DNA from: an uncultured Carboxylicivirga sp. | GTDB lineage: Bacteria; Bacteroidota; Bacteroidia; Bacteroidales; Marinilabiliaceae | Length of the DNA: 64,000 nt | Reading direction: 5' to 3' | Assembly: GCF_963674565.1 (NCBI RefSeq) | Contig: NZ_OY771430.1 | Location: 992,001-1,056,000 of the forward strand | Shown: positions 1 through 8,236 of the stretch, piece by piece | Layout of the letters: the number at the start of each line of letters is the position of its first letter | Position numbering within the stretch: the stretch's first letter is position 1 | The notes under the pieces: generated by a model | The model's input: only the letters and a program-made list of their open reading frames with translations | What the model was told of the DNA's origin: nothing | Database searches by the model: none | Position numbers and translations under genes: made by a program

Positions 1-166
1 ATATGAGGAGACTTTTGCCAATCCATATCAGGCTGCTGCATATGGCTACATTGATGATGTTATTGAACCACGAAATACACGTTTTAGAGTGATTCGTGCA
101 TTCCAGAACTTACAAACGAAGAAGGTAACCAATCCTCCTAAGAAACATTCGAATATTCCACTTTAA
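1..166 (+). CDS. Biotin-dependent carboxyltransferase / acyl-CoA decarboxylase alpha subunit, C-terminal end (partial)
   Basis: Only the last 54 codons are present, reading from base 2 to a TAA at 164-166; the start lies before the window. The tail contains YGYIDDVIEPRNTR and ends in KKHSNIPL, typical of carboxyltransferase subunits of propionyl-CoA carboxylase and methylmalonyl-CoA decarboxylase (usual family length just over 500 residues). It would move the carboxyl group from the acyl-CoA to biotin. The next genes encode the gamma, biotin-carrier and sodium-pump subunits, so the decarboxylase assignment (mmdA-like) is favoured over a plain carboxylase. The substrate, methylmalonyl-CoA rather than glutaconyl-CoA or oxaloacetate, is inferred from family resemblance. 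Confidence 0.85.
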   Translation, partial: YEETFANPYQAAAYGYIDDVIEPRNTRFRVIRAFQNLQTKKVTNPPKKHSNIPL

Positions 167-177
167 TCAGCAAGCAT

Positions 178-534
178 ATGAGTTTATATTTTGTCGATTC
201 AATGACGTGGACTATTACAGTATTGGGATGGTTTATCGTTTTTGTTGCATTAGTTTTTCTTATCGGAGTATTTCTTACAGTTCCTAAAATATTGAATTTG
301 GGTACAAAACGGGATATTCGTACGAAAAAAGGTTTAAATGCTGGAGAGAAAGAAGATAAAGCTGTGGTTTTAACCGGTGAGACGAATGCTGCCATTGCAA
401 TGGCGCTTCATCTGTATTTTAGTGAAATGCATGATGAAGAAAGTAATGTTATTACCATTAAGGAGGTTAAAAGACGCTATTCTCCATGGAGTTCTAAAGT
501 GTATGGTTTTAATAATGTTAATTTCCCAAGATAA
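178..534 (+). CDS. OadG-family small membrane subunit (gamma/delta) of sodium-pumping decarboxylase
   Basis: 118 residues. One N-terminal membrane segment (about residues 12-36) is followed by a hydrophilic cytoplasmic tail, the layout of OadG/MmdD subunits that hold the carboxyltransferase to the membrane beta subunit. It starts 11 bases after the previous stop and is followed 32 bases later by the biotin carrier, so it sits in the operon where this subunit is expected. The family is poorly conserved in sequence; the call rests on topology, size and position. The tail has an NAAIAMALHLYF helix, common in Bacteroidota members. Confidence 0.8.
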   Translation: MSLYFVDSMTWTITVLGWFIVFVALVFLIGVFLTVPKILNLGTKRDIRTKKGLNAGEKEDKAVVLTGETNAAIAMALHLYFSEMHDEESNVITIKEVKRRYSPWSSKVYGFNNVNFPR

Positions 535-566
535 GTATTTCTTATATCGGAAATAAAAATGTAGTT

Positions 567-992
567 ATGAAGAAATTTGAATTTACCATCAGAGGTAATA
601 AATATCAGGTTAAGGTTAATGATTTTGAAGATAATCTGGCCACAATAGAAGTGAATGGAACCCAATACGAAGTTGAGATTCATCAGGAAGTTAAAAAAGC
701 TAAGACGCCACGTTTAGTTCGTAAAGAAGTTCAACGAAAACCTGGTGAAGGTTTTATCACGAAAAAGCCGGGCGGTGGAGCATCAAAGGTATTGGCACCA
801 CTTCCAGGTAATATTTTTAAAGTATTGGTAGCTCCTGGCGATACTGTTAAAAAAGGTGATGTTCTCTTGATTATGGAAGCTATGAAGATGGAGAATAATG
901 TATTAGCCGAAAAAGAAGGAACAGTTGCTACAGTGAAGGTTTCAGTTGGAGATGCAGTGTTACAAAACGATATTTTAATTGAGATGGAATAA
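567..992 (+). CDS. Biotin carboxyl carrier protein of the decarboxylase complex
   Basis: 141 residues. The C-terminal half (about 72-141) is a biotinyl/lipoyl attachment domain with the motif EAMKMEN; the biotinylated lysine is K107. The N-terminal region starts KKFEFTIRGNKYQVKV and is joined to the domain by a Lys/Pro/Gly-rich linker, as in carrier subunits of methylmalonyl-CoA decarboxylases. It would carry CO2 from the carboxyltransferase to the membrane beta subunit. It lies between the gamma and beta genes in the same direction, which supports a Na+-pumping complex. A role in acetyl-CoA carboxylase is less likely from context. Confidence 0.92.
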   Translation: MKKFEFTIRGNKYQVKVNDFEDNLATIEVNGTQYEVEIHQEVKKAKTPRLVRKEVQRKPGEGFITKKPGGGASKVLAPLPGNIFKVLVAPGDTVKKGDVLLIMEAMKMENNVLAEKEGTVATVKVSVGDAVLQNDILIEME

Positions 993-1056
993 ATGTGATT
1001 CCTGTTCTTTATGAGATAATAAGGAAATACAATTAAAATAAAATGAAGAAATACAT

Positions 1057-2304
1057 ATGAAAAGACTTGTAACACTTTTAGGAATATTTGCCCTGCTCTT
1101 TTGTTTGCAGTTAGTTGGAGGTGGATTTGAAGCCTTCGCATCAGGAACAGAAGGCGGTTTTACTGAACAGGCAATTGGTGGTCTTGAAAAATTATGGAGT
1201 TTTACCGGATTTGCAAATGTGCATTATACTAATATTATAATGATTGCTGTCGGGTTGTTCTTTATTTTTCTTGCCATTAAATTTGATTACGAACCATTGT
1301 TATTGGTGCCAATTGGAACTGGTGTTATAATTGGTAATATTCCATTTTTGGCAGGTAATAATATTGGACTATATGAATCCGGATCAGTTCTGAATTATTT
1401 GTATTTTGGAGTTGAGAAAGGGATTTATCCACCTCTTATTTTTCTTGGGATTGGTGCTATGACAGATTTCTCTTCACTCATTTCCAATCCAAAATTAATG
1501 ATCTTAGGTGCAGCTGCGCAAATTGGAATTTTTGCAACCTTTTTAGGAGCTTCAGCTCTTGGATTTGGGCCTGAAGAGGCTGGTGCAATTGGAATTATTG
1601 GTGGTGCTGATGGTCCGACTGCTATTTTCTTGTCATCCAAATTAGCTCCTCATCTGATGGGAGCAATTGCTATCGCTGCATATTCGTATATGGCTTTGGT
1701 TCCAGTTATTCAGCCTCCGATTATGAGGTTAATTGTACCAAAACATGAACGTTTAATTAAAATGAAACCGCCACGTGCTGTTTCAAAAACTGAAAAAGTA
1801 TTATTTCCAATTATTGGCTTGTTGCTGACAACTTTTATTTCTCCTTCAGCTCTTCCATTATTAGGAATGTTGTTTTTTGGTAATTTATTAAAAGAATCTG
1901 GAGTAACGGAAAGACTTGCAGATACGGCCAGAAATGCTTTGATTAATATTATCACAATTTTATTAGGTGTAACAGTTGGTGCTTCAACGCAGGCTGATTA
2001 TTTTTTAACTACAGATTCATTAAAAATATTTGGATTGGGTGCCATCTCGTTTATGGTTGCTACAGCCGGGGGATTACTATTTGCACGTATAATGAATTTG
2101 TTTTTGAAAGGTGATAAAAAAATTAATCCGTTAATTGGTGCAGCAGGTGTATCTGCTGTTCCTGATTCAGCCAGGGTTGCTCAATTGGAAGGATTAAAGA
2201 ATGATCCTACTAACCACTTGTTGATGCATGCAATGGCTCCCAATGTTTCGGGAGTTATTGGTTCCGCAGTTGCAGCTGGTATTTTACTGGCATTTCTGTC
2301 ATAG
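1057..2304 (+). CDS. Sodium ion-translocating decarboxylase beta subunit
   Basis: 415 residues, polytopic membrane protein of the OadB/MmdB/GcdB family. It decarboxylates carboxybiotin and couples this to Na+ export. The conserved GGADGPTAIF motif is present; its aspartate D185 corresponds to the essential Asp of family members. The N-terminus has an extra hydrophobic segment plus a Gly-rich loop (residues 1-35) before the FANVHYTNIIMIAVG stretch, which is usual in Bacteroidota versions. It is the last gene of the cluster and is followed by a strong terminator (2335-2366). The cluster can conserve the energy of decarboxylation as a sodium gradient. Confidence 0.95.
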   Translation: MKRLVTLLGIFALLFCLQLVGGGFEAFASGTEGGFTEQAIGGLEKLWSFTGFANVHYTNIIMIAVGLFFIFLAIKFDYEPLLLVPIGTGVIIGNIPFLAGNNIGLYESGSVLNYLYFGVEKGIYPPLIFLGIGAMTDFSSLISNPKLMILGAAAQIGIFATFLGASALGFGPEEAGAIGIIGGADGPTAIFLSSKLAPHLMGAIAIAAYSYMALVPVIQPPIMRLIVPKHERLIKMKPPRAVSKTEKVLFPIIGLLLTTFISPSALPLLGMLFFGNLLKESGVTERLADTARNALINIITILLGVTVGASTQADYFLTTDSLKIFGLGAISFMVATAGGLLFARIMNLFLKGDKKINPLIGAAGVSAVPDSARVAQLEGLKNDPTNHLLMHAMAPNVSGVIGSAVAAGILLAFLS

Positions 2305-2334
2305 GAAGGTAAACCGAATTTTATAAGATAGAAG

Positions 2335-2366
2335 AAGCAGTTCAGTATTTGAACTGCTTTTTTATT
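2335..2366 (+). terminator. Rho-independent terminator of the decarboxylase operon
   Basis: Perfect 10-bp stem AAGCAGTTCA (2335-2344) / TGAACTGCTT (2350-2359) with a 5-base loop, running into TTTTTTATTT. It follows the beta-subunit stop by 30 bases. Confidence 0.9.
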
Positions 2367-2425
2367 TAGCTATAAATTAAATCATAAGATATAATTAACA
2401 AAAGTTAACAAATATTCATAAAAAT

Positions 2426-2456
2426 TTTGGATCATATATCTAAATTTTTAAATTTG
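2426..2456 (+). promoter_or_regulatory. Predicted Bacteroidota housekeeping promoter P1 upstream of susC
   Basis: TTTG at 2426-2429, 19-base spacer, then TAAATTTG at 2449-2456. This matches the known -33/-7 consensus TTTG-N19/21-TAnnTTTG exactly. If used, the transcript would have a leader of nearly 400 bases before the SusC start. Confidence 0.6.
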
Positions 2457-2536
2457 TATCTACTTGAATGATAGTAAAAAAGTTTTTGTTGTTAAAATCA
2501 AGAGTAATCTTATAAATTGATGTTTTTAAATAAAAA

Positions 2537-2567
2537 TTTGCAATAAATTGTGATTTTACTATTTTTG
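2537..2567 (+). promoter_or_regulatory. Predicted promoter P2 upstream of susC
   Basis: TTTG at 2537-2540, 19-base spacer, then TATTTTTG at 2560-2567: a second exact match to the Bacteroidota consensus in the same intergenic region. Expected start near 2574, giving a leader of about 280 bases containing the short ORF at 2664-2723 and the palindrome at 2720-2743. Confidence 0.65.
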
Positions 2568-2663
2568 TATCATCAAACGCCAAAGAAGAATTAGATATTA
2601 TTAATTTATTTAAACAACTAAACAGACACCTTTATCGCCATTATTAATTTAAACCTTTAATCA

Positions 2664-2723
2664 ATGAAAGAAAGAAATCGCCAAAACTATTCACAAAAAC
2701 TAGTCAGTTTTTGCCAAGTTTAA
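2664..2723 (+). CDS. Possible 19-residue leader ORF upstream of susC
   Basis: An ATG opens a 19-codon frame (MKERNRQNYSQKLVSFCQV) ending in TAA at 2721-2723. It is preceded by ATTATTAATTTAAACCTTT (2640-2658), almost identical to ATTATTAACTTAAACCTTT just before the SusC ATG, so the two starts sit in duplicated context. Its stop lies inside the palindrome at 2720-2743. It may be a regulatory upstream ORF, a remnant of a duplicated susC start, or chance. No function is assigned. Confidence 0.3.
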   Translation: MKERNRQNYSQKLVSFCQV

Positions 2724-2743
2724 CTATATGACCATATAGTTAA
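2720..2743. promoter_or_regulatory. Perfect inverted repeat in the susC leader
   Basis: Arms TTAACTATATG (2720-2730) and CATATAGTTAA (2733-2743) are exact reverse complements separated by AC. In DNA it could be an operator; in the transcript it would be an AU-rich hairpin just after the leader ORF. No U-tract follows, so it is not a standard terminator. Confidence 0.5.
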
Positions 2744-2856
2744 TTATTTCATAAAGTAATTATTTTAATTATATGGAGTTGCAATTGTATTGTGATTCTG
2801 TATCATTTAGTATAATATTTTCTTTATCACTATTATTAACTTAAACCTTTTGTTTT

Positions 2857-5800
2857 ATGCGCAGATTAGCATTAATCATGTCCTTGCTATTATTTGCAGG
2901 ACTGAACGCAATGTTTGCTCAGACTACAACTATCACAGGTACAGTCACTGATACTGACAGTGAGCCTATACCTGGAGTTTCGGTTGTTGTAAGAGGAACA
3001 ACTATTGGTACTATTACTCGTGTTGACGGAACTTATTCATTAAGTGTTCCTGAAGATGCGACTAATCTTCTGTTTTCATTTGTGGGAATGAAGACACAAG
3101 ACCTTTTAATTGAAGGTCGCTCAAAAATTGATGTTGTTATGGTTTCTGAAGCTATTGGAGTGGATGAAGTTGTAGTAACTGCATTGGGTATTAAGAGAGA
3201 GCAAAAAACTCTTCCATACGCTGCCCAACAAGTAAAGGCTGAACAACTTAATGTTACCAGTGATGCTAACATTAAAAATGCAATTGTTGGTAAAGTTGCC
3301 GGTGTTCAGATGGTAGGTCAGGCAGGATCTAAATTAGGTCAAAGTGGTCGTCTTCGTATCAGGGGAGCCATCTCTATGACATCAGATTCTGATCCTCTTT
3401 ACGTTATTGATGGTATTCCAACTTCTGATCCAAACATGGTGGATATGGAGAACGTTGAATCTGTTAACGTTTTGAAAGGTCCTAACGCTACAGCACTTTA
3501 CGGTCAACGTGGTGAGTATGGTGTAATTATGATTACAACTAAAAAAGCCAAGAAAAACGGTATTGCTGTTGAAATCAATAGCAACACAACTTTCGATAAA
3601 GTAGCTTATTTACCAAACTATCAGAATGAGTACGGTAGAGGTTATGACGGAGAAGATGAATGGGCTGTAATGGATTATGCCAGCGGTGGCTGGGGTGGTC
3701 CTTATCCAGATGAATTTTCTGTATTTGATGGTGAGTATTACATTGTTGATGCTTATGCTGATGAAAGCTGGGGACCAAAATTTGATGGTAGAGAATATGT
3801 GCCTTGGTATGCTGTATGGCCAGATAGTCCTTATTATGGACAAACTGCTAAATGGGAAGCTCAACCAGACAATATCAAAGATTTCTATGATACAGGTGTA
3901 ACTCTTAAAAACACAGTTGCTGTTAGTGGTGCTGGTGATAATTACAGAGGTCGTATTGCTTATACAAACATTGATCAAACAGGTGTACTACCATATTCAA
4001 CATTAAAGAAAAACATTATCAATGCTAACTTTGATTTTGATGCTTCAGAAAAATTGAATGTTGGTATGCATGTTAATTTCTCTGATCAAATTGTAGAGGG
4101 TGACTTTGATGATGGTTATTCAAACCAAACAACTGGTTCTTTTAACTCATGGTTTGCTCGTGATGTAGATATGGGTATTATGAAAGAATTGAAGGATCTT
4201 AAAACAACCAATGGTTACAGTGCATCTTGGAACTGGTGGGGATTTGATTATGCTTCTTATTTTGGAAATAACGAAAAAGGAGCTTTCTGGTTTAATCCAT
4301 ATTTCTACTTGGAAAACTATGTTAATAAAAATAATACTCAACGTATAGTTGGTGATGTTCATGCTACTTACAAGATTAACGACAAGTTTGAAGTGTCAGG
4401 AAGTGCGTCAACAAATAGCATGTTTTATGAGCGCCGTTATGAAGTACCTTATATAATTGCAAATTCCGCTGATCCTGATTATTACAATACCTGGAATTCT
4501 GGTTTTGGAAATTACTGGAATAGTACAATGGAAAATAACTACAATGGCTTCGTGAAGTATACTGATAAATTCGGTGATTTCGATATTGATGCCATGTTAG
4601 GTACAACCTACAGAACTAATTCATATAAGCGTTTTAGTGCTGATATGGCTACTGATTCTAAAACTCAGGATTTGGTTTTACCAGATGTTTATGTTTATAG
4701 TAATACCGCTTTACCTGTAACTGCTTCTACTCATTTTTGGAACAAAAAAGTTAACAGTATTTACGGTAGAGCATCTGTTGGTTATAAAAACATGGTTTAC
4801 CTAGATGCTTCTTTAAGAAAAGACTGGAGCTCTGCTTTACCTGAAAATAACAATGGTTATGCTTATCCTTCTGTTGGAGCAAGTATGATTTTCTCTGAGT
4901 TAATAACTGATAAATCAATTATTTCATTCGGTAAAGTACGTGCTGGATGGGCTCAGGTTGGTAATGATGTTAGTGCATTGGCACTTAACCCTGTTTACCC
5001 ATTATCTAGTAGTCCTTATATGGGAAATCCTCAGATGTATACTAACTCAAGATTAATTGATCCAAATATCAAGCCTGCATTAAATACTTCATTTGAAGCT
5101 GGTTTCGATGTTAAATTCTTAGAAAACAGATTGGGATTAAGTTTTACTTATTTTAATGAGGTACGTGAGGATGAAATTATTCCAATTACTTTATCAAGTT
5201 CAACTGGTTACAACGACTTCTTAACAAATGCTGGTAAAGCAAAAAGAGATGGTATAGAAGTAGTATTGGATGCAACTCCTGTTAAAGTAAATAACTTCCG
5301 TTGGGATCTTACTTTTAACTTTGGTAAGAGTAATTCAGTTATTGAAGTATTACCAGGTGACCTTACATCAATTGATGCACCTGGTGGAAGTGATGATTGG
5401 GGATTTGTTTTAACTACTCATGAATTAGGAAATAAATGGGGACAGTTAAGAGGACGTTCAATCAGATTAGATGATAACGGTAATAAAGTTATTAATGCAG
5501 AAACTGGTTTGTATGATTACGAAACAGGTCAGTACTTTGGTTCTATTTTACCAGATTTCACTGGAGGTTTATTAAATAACTTCACTTTGTTTGATATGGT
5601 AACTCTTAGTGCTGCTATTGACTTCCAGAAAGGTGGAAACTTCTTTTCTTTAACTGAAATGTGGGGAGAATATTCAGGTCTTCTTGAAGAAACTGTAGGA
5701 ATGAACGATCAAGGTAACCCAATGCGTGACCCAGTTGATGCAGGTGGTGGTATCCATGTAGTTGGTGTTGATACAGATGGTAACCCATACGATGGTTATG

Positions 5801-6105
5801 TAGAAGCTCAAACTTATTTTGGACAATTCCAATCAAATACAATTGCATCTGAGTTTATCCATGACGCTAGTTATATTAAACTAAGAGATGTATCTGTAAC
5901 ATTTACAGTACCACAAAAAGTGTTGTCTTCAACTTTCATTTCTAATGCAAGTATCGGTTTTGTAGGAAGAAACCTATGGTTAATTTCTGTATCGAAAGAC
6001 AATATACATGGTTGGGATCCATCAGAACTTTCTCAACCTTACGGTGAAAATGCACAGTTACCAGGAACTAGAAGCTATGGTTTCAATGTTAAACTTACTT
6101 TTTAA
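2857..6105 (+). CDS. SusC/RagA-family TonB-linked outer-membrane transporter
   Basis: 1082 residues. A signal peptide (about 1-21, cleaved before QTTT) is followed by a carboxypeptidase-regulatory-like beta-sandwich (about 25-100), a plug domain (about 115-225) with the SusC signature region around NATALYGQRGEYGVIMITTKK, and a long beta-barrel ending in an aromatic residue (KLTF). It would import a bound ligand with TonB energy while the SusD lipoprotein acts as lid. The susD gene follows after 10 bases. No glycoside hydrolase, peptidase, ECF sigma/anti-sigma pair or hybrid regulator is adjacent, so the substrate (glycan, peptide or other) cannot be read from context. Confidence 0.95.
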   Translation: MRRLALIMSLLLFAGLNAMFAQTTTITGTVTDTDSEPIPGVSVVVRGTTIGTITRVDGTYSLSVPEDATNLLFSFVGMKTQDLLIEGRSKIDVVMVSEAIGVDEVVVTALGIKREQKTLPYAAQQVKAEQLNVTSDANIKNAIVGKVAGVQMVGQAGSKLGQSGRLRIRGAISMTSDSDPLYVIDGIPTSDPNMVDMENVESVNVLKGPNATALYGQRGEYGVIMITTKKAKKNGIAVEINSNTTFDKVAYLPNYQNEYGRGYDGEDEWAVMDYASGGWGGPYPDEFSVFDGEYYIVDAYADESWGPKFDGREYVPWYAVWPDSPYYGQTAKWEAQPDNIKDFYDTGVTLKNTVAVSGAGDNYRGRIAYTNIDQTGVLPYSTLKKNIINANFDFDASEKLNVGMHVNFSDQIVEGDFDDGYSNQTTGSFNSWFARDVDMGIMKELKDLKTTNGYSASWNWWGFDYASYFGNNEKGAFWFNPYFYLENYVNKNNTQRIVGDVHATYKINDKFEVSGSASTNSMFYERRYEVPYIIANSADPDYYNTWNSGFGNYWNSTMENNYNGFVKYTDKFGDFDIDAMLGTTYRTNSYKRFSADMATDSKTQDLVLPDVYVYSNTALPVTASTHFWNKKVNSIYGRASVGYKNMVYLDASLRKDWSSALPENNNGYAYPSVGASMIFSELITDKSIISFGKVRAGWAQVGNDVSALALNPVYPLSSSPYMGNPQMYTNSRLIDPNIKPALNTSFEAGFDVKFLENRLGLSFTYFNEVREDEIIPITLSSSTGYNDFLTNAGKAKRDGIEVVLDATPVKVNNFRWDLTFNFGKSNSVIEVLPGDLTSIDAPGGSDDWGFVLTTHELGNKWGQLRGRSIRLDDNGNKVINAETGLYDYETGQYFGSILPDFTGGLLNNFTLFDMVTLSAAIDFQKGGNFFSLTEMWGEYSGLLEETVGMNDQGNPMRDPVDAGGGIHVVGVDTDGNPYDGYVEAQTYFGQFQSNTIASEFIHDASYIKLRDVSVTFTVPQKVLSSTFISNASIGFVGRNLWLISVSKDNIHGWDPSELSQPYGENAQLPGTRSYGFNVKLTF

Positions 6106-6115
6106 ACGCTGAAAC

Positions 6116-7594
6116 ATGAAAAAGATATTTATATATATTGTTAGTATTGTACTATTAAGTACTAGTTGCGAAAACTATGATTTTGGCGACACAAACGAAA
6201 ATATTAATGGCCCAAGTACAGCAAGTACCAGTTCATTAATATCAGGAGCAATGACGAGATTCATGACATTTCAAGGTCGTCCTTACAGAATTACACCGAC
6301 TTTAAATGTTCAGTATTTTATGCAGCATGTTTACAACGATGAAATGTTGTATGCTAACTATGCAGGTTCATGGTATTCATACTATGTTCAAACATTATCA
6401 AACTGTCAGGAAGTGATTAATATTTGCTCTGCAGAAGGTGCTGCAAATGAGCCATTAATTGCTGCTAATGGATCAATTGATAATCAAATAGCGGTTGCTA
6501 TGATTTATAAGTCAGTTATTTTTAAGAGAGTAACAGATTTATTTGGAGATGTTCCATATAGCGAAGCTTTGAATAGTGAGATCATTTCTCCTAAATATGA
6601 TGCTCAGGAAGATATCTATAAAGGTATGATTGCTGATGTTAAAGCTGCTCGTGATATGATGGAATTAGACGCTGATGGTCCTACTGGTGACATCATTTAT
6701 GATGGTGACATGGAAAAATGGGCTAAATTTGCTAATTCATTTATTTTGAGTTTATCAATCCAGTTGAGTAAAGTTTATCCAGGTGCTTCAGATTATGCAG
6801 CAACTGAATTTAAAGCTGCTCTTGCTCATAGTGCTGGTTTGATTGAAACTGCTGATGATGAAGCTATTTATACATACGACATTGCTAATGGTTATAATAA
6901 CCCTTGGAACTGGATGCGTTCAGCTGACTATGGTGTAACCAAAGAATTCTTAGATGCAATGAAAGGTAATGGCTTTACATCTAACTCAACTTATGATAAT
7001 CGTGTTGCTTTATTTGCTGCAGACCCATCATTAGAAGGTCATCCATACGGATATGCGTCAAACACATTAGGCGAAAATTCTCCGGTAAGAACTGTTCTTA
7101 TTACAGCAAGTACAAAATTACCTTTGTTAAGTGCTGGATATGTATATCTTAACCGTGCAGAAGGTGCTGCTTTAGGGTGGACAACTGAGAACGTTGCAAG
7201 TATGTTAACTGCTGGTATCGAAGCTTCTTATGCACTTGGTGCGTCATTGTATGATGAAACTGGTGAATTAGCGATTGGTGATGGTAGTGCTTATGCTGCT
7301 GCACGTGTTGCTGATCTTTCAACTGCACCAGGTGGAGCAGTTCAGGTAATTGGTGAAGAAAAGTGGGTTGCATTATGCCCGCTAGGTTTTGATGCATGGT
7401 CTGAATGGAGAAGAACAGGATATCCAGTATTATCTCCTGCTCCAGATGCTATAAACGACGGACAAATTCCACGTAGATATAACTATCCAAGTGGTGAAGC
7501 TTCACTAAATGCTGCTAACTATACAGCTGGAGTGAATGGATTAACACCAGCAAGAGATATTAATACTGCCCGTGTTTGGTGGGATAAAGAATAA
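6116..7594 (+). CDS. SusD/RagB-family surface lipoprotein (SusD-like_2 type)
   Basis: 492 residues. It begins with a lipoprotein signal peptide whose lipobox LSTSC places the lipidated cysteine at C18. The body has the helical TPR-like features of SusD proteins, with blocks such as VIFKRVTDLFGDVPYSEAL, YLNRAEGAALGW and a C-terminal RRYNYP plus ARVWWDKE ending typical of the SusD_2 branch. It would sit on the cell surface over the SusC barrel and bind the nutrient. It is cotranscribed with the upstream susC (10-base gap) and is followed by a terminator. Confidence 0.92.
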   Translation: MKKIFIYIVSIVLLSTSCENYDFGDTNENINGPSTASTSSLISGAMTRFMTFQGRPYRITPTLNVQYFMQHVYNDEMLYANYAGSWYSYYVQTLSNCQEVINICSAEGAANEPLIAANGSIDNQIAVAMIYKSVIFKRVTDLFGDVPYSEALNSEIISPKYDAQEDIYKGMIADVKAARDMMELDADGPTGDIIYDGDMEKWAKFANSFILSLSIQLSKVYPGASDYAATEFKAALAHSAGLIETADDEAIYTYDIANGYNNPWNWMRSADYGVTKEFLDAMKGNGFTSNSTYDNRVALFAADPSLEGHPYGYASNTLGENSPVRTVLITASTKLPLLSAGYVYLNRAEGAALGWTTENVASMLTAGIEASYALGASLYDETGELAIGDGSAYAAARVADLSTAPGGAVQVIGEEKWVALCPLGFDAWSEWRRTGYPVLSPAPDAINDGQIPRRYNYPSGEASLNAANYTAGVNGLTPARDINTARVWWDKE

Positions 7595-7659
7595 GCAATG
7601 AAAAATATTAAACTTTTAAGCTGTGGTGGGACGTAGATTAAAGGTTTAGTTGTGTGAGG

Positions 7660-7690
7660 AAGGGACGTTGTGAAACGTCCCTTCTGTTTT
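7660..7690 (+). terminator. Rho-independent terminator after the susC/susD pair
   Basis: Perfect 10-bp stem AAGGGACGTT (7660-7669) / AACGTCCCTT (7674-7683) with loop GTGA, followed by CTGTTTT. It separates the pair from the converging cobalamin operon. Confidence 0.85.
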
Positions 7691-7726
7691 ATATGTGTCA
7701 AAGTAAAAAACGAAAGAGGAGAAAAG

Positions 7727-8236
7727 TTACTTTACTTTTACCTGTATTCCGGAAACCATTAAAAATACTTCGTCTGCTTTTTGAGCGATGTACTGATTCA
7801 TCCAGCCTTGTAGATCAGTGAATTTTCGTTGTAAGTCATTTTCAGGCATACCACCAAGACCAATTTCGTTGGTGACAAAGATAAAGGTAGCATCCTGTCG
7901 GATAAGATTATTGAATTCCTCTTTTGCTTCAAGTAGTGATTGGTCAATGTTGCTCTTATTATCAAAAAAGAAATTGGTTAGCCATAAGGTGACACAATCA
8001 ATCAGTACAATTTTGTCTTCAAATCTGTGTTTAGATAAATGTTTTTCTTCTTCGATGTTTGTCCATTCAGGACCACGATCGGATTGGTGACGTACAATGC
8101 GTTGACGATGTTCTTCATCCCAAATTCGCGATGTTGCCAGGTAAACAGGATTTGCACTTAGTTTTAATGCCATTTCCTGAGCAAATCGACTTTTTCCTGA
8201 GCGTTGTCCACCTGTAATAAGTATTATTTTTGTCAT
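7727..8236 (-). CDS. cobU: Bifunctional adenosylcobinamide kinase / adenosylcobinamide-phosphate guanylyltransferase
   Basis: 169 residues. The N-terminal P-loop GGQRSGKS (9-16) binds the nucleotide; the family His and the CVTLWLTN and FVTNEIGLGG blocks are present. The enzyme phosphorylates adenosylcobinamide and then attaches GMP to give AdoCbi-GDP, the substrate of CobS. It is the last gene of the riboswitch-controlled operon and directly abuts cobC with no gap. Length is normal for the family (170-180). Confidence 0.95.
   Translation of the reverse strand: MTKIILITGGQRSGKSRFAQEMALKLSANPVYLATSRIWDEEHRQRIVRHQSDRGPEWTNIEEEKHLSKHRFEDKIVLIDCVTLWLTNFFFDNKSNIDQSLLEAKEEFNNLIRQDATFIFVTNEIGLGGMPENDLQRKFTDLQGWMNQYIAQKADEVFLMVSGIQVKVK

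Larger units (their letters stand above)
2367..2856 (+). other. Intergenic leader region of the susC/susD operon
   Basis: About 490 bases between the upstream terminator and SusC with no normal-sized gene. It contains two promoter matches, a 19-codon ORF, a perfect palindrome, and a diverged duplication: a block near 2547-2663 (ATTGTGATT, TATCAT, TTTATCGCC, ATTATTAATTTAAACCTTT, ATG) recurs in the same order near 2790-2859 ending at the SusC ATG. It probably holds most of the transcriptional control for the pair. Confidence 0.6.

Noticed and set aside
731..1141. 136-codon minus-strand frame over the biotin carrier and beta-subunit start
   Set aside because: Antisense to two conserved genes, with no promoter or motif.
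3610..3978. 122-codon minus-strand frame in susC
   Set aside because: Antisense to a conserved domain and without supporting features.
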